NCBI GenBank assembly: GCA_035631655.1
Contig: DASQIH010000019.1
Span: 1-8,833 of the forward strand
DNA: 8,833 nucleotides
Direction: 5' to 3'
Source of the DNA: Gp1-AA122 sp035631655
GTDB taxonomy: Bacteria; Acidobacteriota; Terriglobia; Terriglobales; Acidobacteriaceae
Shown: positions 5,952 to 8,833 of the stretch, piece after piece
Numbering within the stretch: position 1 is the stretch's first letter
How the letters are laid out: every line of letters starts with the position of its first letter
The notes under the pieces: generated by a model
Told to the model about the DNA's origin: nothing
Seen by the model: only the letters and a program-made list of their open reading frames with translations
Database searches by the model: none
Translations under genes and position numbers: made by a program

Positions 5952-6217
5952 TGCGTGGCAAAAGCTTCCCAGTAGTGAAGAAACGGTGCCTAGCCGGGGT
6001 TGACACTCTAATTCTCCGAGGATCGGAGCACGGAACTTTCAGCATCGCACGCGAGTGGACCAATTGGGCCGATCTCGACCCTGGCTCCTCGCTCGATTTG
6101 CCGCTTCCGCGATTGAATGCGGAGTTGTTGTTGGAACTGGTCACCCTGCTGGAACAGCTCGGTTCGCGGTCATCAAGAGAGTTACCCAAGAGCGCCCCCA
6201 AGGAGGTTGACAAATGA
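5915..6217 (+). CDS. DUF5372-like protein of the recombinase operon
   Basis: About 100 residues of unknown function. The N-terminal IRHPFHPLRGKSF motif and the following REWTNWADLDP segment match what I recall of DUF5372 proteins, which are found next to large serine recombinases. A Leu-rich helix (about 72-86) and a Lys/Pro/Ser tail follow. There is no signal peptide, so it is presumably cytoplasmic; a DNA-binding or recombination accessory role is inferred from context only. The start is uncertain: the TTG at 5915 is the only codon upstream of the conserved block that gives a plausible length, it has no ribosome binding site, and the intron remnant begins within about 30 bases. The native start and promoter may have been lost. 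The stop overlaps the next ATG as ATGA, so translation is coupled. Confidence 0.65.
   Translation: MGWAEIRHPFHPLRGKSFPVVKKRCLAGVDTLILRGSEHGTFSIAREWTNWADLDPGSSLDLPLPRLNAELLLELVTLLEQLGSRSSRELPKSAPKEVDK
6200..6206 (+). promoter_or_regulatory. Strong Shine-Dalgarno at the ATGA overlap
   Basis: AAGGAGG lies seven bases before the ATG at 6214, whose first bases also form the TGA stop of the DUF5372-like gene. It is among the best ribosome binding sites in the window, yet the frame it opens is not the DUF6788 frame. It therefore marks either a true start whose gene has since been frameshifted or a small leader peptide. Confidence 0.7.
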
Positions 6218-6265
6218 AACGATTGGATTTATTAGCAGACCAGTTATATAGATGGTCTGACAATT

Positions 6266-6610
6266 ATGCGCCTTCAATTGCGCAGACAGCCCTCTATTGC
6301 TTTGCGCCGACGTCGTCGGCAGCTACTGCGGCGGCTGCCGCCCCTCGATCGTCTGTTGCGCGGTTCCCTCATCGAGCGCTACAAACCCTGCGGCAAGCCG
6401 GGATGCAAGTGCGCCCGCGGCCGCGGTCACGGCCCCAAGTACTACCTCTCGGTCAGTCACTATGGACAGCGACCGCAAATGGATTACATCCCCCAGGACT
6501 ATTACCGCCAGACCTCCGAATATCTGGCGCACTACCATCGGCTCCGTCAGATCGTGGACGAGATCTGCGCTATCAATCGCGAACTGTTATGCCGCCGCGA
6601 GCGGCTCTGA
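6266..6610 (+). CDS. DUF6788-like protein of the recombinase operon
   Basis: A 114-residue, very basic protein. An Arg-rich N-terminal helix (5-32) leads into the conserved block GSLIERYKPCGKPGCKCARG (33-52) and HGPKYYLSVS (55-64), then a helical C-terminus (88-114). The Cys42/Cys47/Cys49/His55 cluster could bind zinc. This matches what I know of DUF6788 proteins, companions of large serine recombinases; DNA binding is likely from charge, but the function is unknown. The ATG at 6266 has no Shine-Dalgarno sequence, while a strong one sits before an ATG at 6214 in another frame. One extra base between 6214 and 6266 would explain this, giving a longer original protein that began MKRLDLLADQLYRWSDN. 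The high-GC frame starting at 6214 runs on to 6738 only as a shadow: it lacks the conserved block. Confidence 0.75.
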   Translation: MRLQLRRQPSIALRRRRRQLLRRLPPLDRLLRGSLIERYKPCGKPGCKCARGRGHGPKYYLSVSHYGQRPQMDYIPQDYYRQTSEYLAHYHRLRQIVDEICAINRELLCRRERL

Positions 6611-6619
6611 GCTATTTCT

Positions 6620-6868
6620 ATGAGCCACCCAGCCCCTGCCCCATCCTTGGTTGCTTTCGATCTGAAACGGGGTGGACTGCTGCTGGCGACTATGCTCTCC
6701 GCTTGGCTCGACGGCGAATTCGCGGAGGCCGCCCATGAACCCCAAAATCACCGACCAGCACCGCAGCAAATCCGCCTATGTCTACCTGCGTCAGTCGACG
6801 CCCGGCCAAGTGCTCCACCATCAGGAGAGCACGGAACGTCAGTATGCGCTGCGCGAGAAGGCGCGTGA
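6620..6868 (+). CDS. Possible small ORF overlapping the recombinase start
   Basis: An 82-codon frame whose ATG lies nine bases after the DUF6788 stop and which runs 134 bases into the recombinase gene in another frame. The first 39 residues look protein-like, with a helical segment near 15-37 (LKRGGLLLATMLSAWLDGEF); the rest is Pro/Ala-rich and looks like a shadow of the recombinase. There is no clear ribosome binding site, but the 124-base gap between the DUF6788 gene and the recombinase is otherwise unexplained in a compact operon. It may be a genuine small gene, a decayed one, or spacer. Confidence 0.25.
   Translation: MSHPAPAPSLVAFDLKRGGLLLATMLSAWLDGEFAEAAHEPQNHRPAPQQIRLCLPASVDARPSAPPSGEHGTSVCAAREGA
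6723..6728 (+). promoter_or_regulatory. Shine-Dalgarno deciding the recombinase start
   Basis: CGGAGG sits six bases before the ATG at 6735 and fixes that start over the upstream in-frame ATG at 6672, whose 21 extra residues (starting MDCCWRLC) are unlike a recombinase N-terminus. Confidence 0.7.
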
Positions 6869-8792
6869 ACTAGGCTGGAGTGAAGCCTCCATCCGCACCT
6901 TGGATCGCGACTTGGGTAAGTCGGGATCGCAGATGACGGAACGGGAAGACTTCAAGACCTTGGTGGCCGATGTCTCCATGGGTCAAGTGGGCGCGGTGCT
7001 GGCCTTGGAAGCCTCCCGACTTTCGCGCTCTGACCTGGACTGGCATCGTCTGTTGCAGTTGTGTTCCCTCACTCAAACTCTGGTCATTGATGAGGACGGC
7101 TGTTACGATCCCTCCGATTTTAATGACGGACTTCTGTTGGGATTAAAGGGGACCATGGCTCAGGCCGAGCTGCATTTCCTCCGCCAGCGCCTGCAAGGGG
7201 GGAAGCTCAACAAAGCCAAAAAGGGAGAGTTGCACTTTCCCCTGCCGGTCGGGCTTCGCTACGACGAGCAAGACCGCATTATCCTGGATCCGGATGAAGA
7301 AGTACGCGGGGCTGTGGCCCTGGTGTTGCGCCTATTTCGCGAAACCGGGAGTGCCTTTGCCGTGGTGCAACAGTTCACCGCCCGCGGATTACGCTTTCCC
7401 AAGCGGGCCTATGGTGGGGCCTGGGATGGCAAGCTGATCTGGGGTCGGCTGACCCACAGTCGTGTGCTGGGTATACTCAAGAACCCATCCTATGCGGGGA
7501 TGTATGTGTTCGGTCGCTATCAGTATCGCTTGCAGATCAGCGCCCAGGGCGAAGTTCGAAAACGGATGCAGGCGGTGGCCATGCCCGACTGGCGGGTCCG
7601 CTTGCCGGAGCATCACGAAGGGTATATTACGGCGGAAGAGTTTTTTGCCAACAAGCAGCGCTTGCAGCAGAACCGTACCAATGGCGAGGGAACTGTGCTA
7701 AATGGCCCGGCACGCGAAGGCTTGGCTTTACTGCAAGGGTTGCTGCTCTGCGGTCACTGTGGCCGGGCTTTGACCGTTCGCTACCGGGGCAACGGTGGCA
7801 TTTATCCTACGTATCTGTGCAACTGGTTACATCACCAAGCGCTCGCCACCAAAGACTGCATGAGCTTTCGTTGCGATGTACTCGATGCGGTCATTGTCGA
7901 GGAAGTATTGCAGGCCTTGCAGCCAGCGGAACTAGAGCTCGCTCTGGCGGCCTTGCGAGAACTGGAAACGCACGATCAGGCGATCCTGCGCCAATGGCAG
8001 ATGCGACTGGAACGGGCCGAGTACGAAGCCGCGCTGGCCGAACGGAGATACCAGGAGGTCGATCCCTCCAATCGCCTGGTAGCCAGCACCCTGGAGCGCC
8101 GCTGGAATGACGCGCTGCTTCAGTTGGAGGACCTCAAGAAGCAAGCTGCCGAGTTGCAGCATCAAAAAGCGCGCGTGGCCACACCCGAGCAGAAGGAGAA
8201 AGTACTGGCTCTCGCCCGAGACTTGCCCCGTCTCTGGCATGCTCCCACGACGCAGGCCAAAGATCGCAAGCGGATGTTGCGACTGTTGATCAAGGACATT
8301 ACGGTAGAGAAGGCAGCTGTACCTAAGCAGCTCTTGGCGCATATTCGCTGGCAGGGCGGAGCCTGCACTGACCGCTGCATACAGCTTCCGCCTAACATCG
8401 CCGATCTGGTGCGTTACCCTGCGGCGGTGGTCATGCGAGTCCGGGAACTGGCTCAAAGCTTGCCCGATGTGCAGGTCGCGGCTCAGCTCAATCGAGAAGG
8501 TTACAACAGTGCCAAGGGTAAGCCGTACACCACGAAAATTATCCAGTGGATCCGTTGGCGCTATCGGATCCCGCCGGCCACGCTCAAAAAGCCGGAGGAG
8601 CTGACCGTTCCACAAGTAGCCCAACAGTTCGGGGTAAGCGCTGACGTGGTCTACTATTGGATCGAACGCGGGATCATCGTGGCGCGTCGGCTCAACGACG
8701 GAGCGCCGCTTTGGATCACACTCAAACCAGGCGATGAGCAAAAACTGCGCGATTGGGTGCGCAATTCAAGCAAGATTCCCAAGATATCCTGA
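6735..8792 (+). CDS. Large serine recombinase (site-specific integrase/resolvase family)
   Basis: A 685-residue recombinase that should cut and rejoin DNA at specific sites through a Ser-DNA intermediate. The N-terminal resolvase domain (12-155) has nucleophile Ser21 in YLRQST and the active-site Arg pair in EASRLSR (Arg95, Arg98). The recombinase domain (about 185-325) contains LTHSRVLGILKNPSYAGMYVFG. A zinc ribbon follows (Cys339, Cys342, Cys362, Cys375), then a charged coiled coil (about 400-480). After that come two extra DNA-binding-like segments: a helix-turn-helix around 577-612 (VAAQLNREGYNSAKGKPY) and a MerR-like one around 622-662 (LTVPQVAQQFGVSADVVYYW). All key residues are present, so it is probably active. 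It is longer than phage integrases such as phiC31 because of this C-terminal extension. It is the main gene of the operon that includes the DUF5372- and DUF6788-like genes, and another gene starts 22 bases downstream. Confidence 0.93.
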   Translation: MNPKITDQHRSKSAYVYLRQSTPGQVLHHQESTERQYALREKARELGWSEASIRTLDRDLGKSGSQMTEREDFKTLVADVSMGQVGAVLALEASRLSRSDLDWHRLLQLCSLTQTLVIDEDGCYDPSDFNDGLLLGLKGTMAQAELHFLRQRLQGGKLNKAKKGELHFPLPVGLRYDEQDRIILDPDEEVRGAVALVLRLFRETGSAFAVVQQFTARGLRFPKRAYGGAWDGKLIWGRLTHSRVLGILKNPSYAGMYVFGRYQYRLQISAQGEVRKRMQAVAMPDWRVRLPEHHEGYITAEEFFANKQRLQQNRTNGEGTVLNGPAREGLALLQGLLLCGHCGRALTVRYRGNGGIYPTYLCNWLHHQALATKDCMSFRCDVLDAVIVEEVLQALQPAELELALAALRELETHDQAILRQWQMRLERAEYEAALAERRYQEVDPSNRLVASTLERRWNDALLQLEDLKKQAAELQHQKARVATPEQKEKVLALARDLPRLWHAPTTQAKDRKRMLRLLIKDITVEKAAVPKQLLAHIRWQGGACTDRCIQLPPNIADLVRYPAAVVMRVRELAQSLPDVQVAAQLNREGYNSAKGKPYTTKIIQWIRWRYRIPPATLKKPEELTVPQVAQQFGVSADVVYYWIERGIIVARRLNDGAPLWITLKPGDEQKLRDWVRNSSKIPKIS

Positions 8793-8814
8793 AAGGGATT
8801 GGAGGAAGTGCATT

Positions 8815-8833
8815 ATGAAGTCACCGTCGGAAT
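8815..8833 (+). CDS. Start of a further operon gene, cut by the window edge
   Basis: A GGAGG at 8801-8805 stands nine bases before an ATG at 8815, from which MKSPSE can be read before the window ends. The short 22-base gap after the recombinase stop and the strong ribosome binding site suggest a fourth or fifth gene in the same transcript. Nothing can be said of its function. Confidence 0.5.

Noticed and set aside
6214..6738. 174-codon frame starting at the strong ribosome binding site
   Set aside because: After about 20 codons it runs out of register through the DUF6788 coding block and has low-complexity Ala/Pro/Arg composition; only its first codons may be real.
7932..8741. 269-codon minus-strand frame
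   Set aside because: Antisense of the recombinase C-terminal half; no domain, and the plus frame is clearly the coding one.

Overview
The window looks like an accessory stretch of a soil- or sediment-type bacterial chromosome. Acidobacteriota is the most likely source (inference). The clues are a secreted S8 protease ending in VWG-type hexapeptide repeats, a lipidated beta-propeller protein, and a large serine recombinase operon with DUF5372- and DUF6788-like companions. No rRNA, tRNA or CRISPR array is visible.

Layout. Positions 1-577 are gene-poor; the only candidate is a short minus-strand reading frame with one membrane helix that runs off the left edge. At 608-811 a small double zinc-ribbon protein is encoded between two near-identical 17-nt direct repeats. 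Positions 812-1331 hold no convincing gene but contain two large palindromic structures (913-1006 and 1040-1147). A plus-strand lipoprotein with NHL-like propeller repeats (1332-2447) converges on a minus-strand subtilisin-like protease (2650-4377), which has a structured 5' leader.

Positions 4493-5951 (minus) hold the 3' half of a group II intron: a reverse transcriptase/maturase lacking its N-terminus, a domain V hairpin one base after its stop codon, and flanking sequence with an orphan reading frame. The 5' half of the intron is absent. At about 5880-5930 it gives way abruptly to a plus-strand operon: a DUF5372-like protein, a DUF6788-like protein, a possible small overlapping ORF, a 685-residue large serine recombinase, and the start of one more gene at the right edge. 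Tight spacing, an ATGA stop/start overlap and repeated strong Shine-Dalgarno sequences point to one transcription unit, probably a mobile or integrative module.

Working together. The recombinase operon is the only clear multi-gene unit. The lipoprotein and the protease are both exported but convergent, so no joint function can be claimed. The most unusual points are the frame break at the start of the DUF6788 gene, the double truncation at the intron/operon junction, the hexapeptide array kept at protein level despite silent divergence, and the repeat-flanked zinc-ribbon gene. I did not find a clearly new defence or metabolic system.
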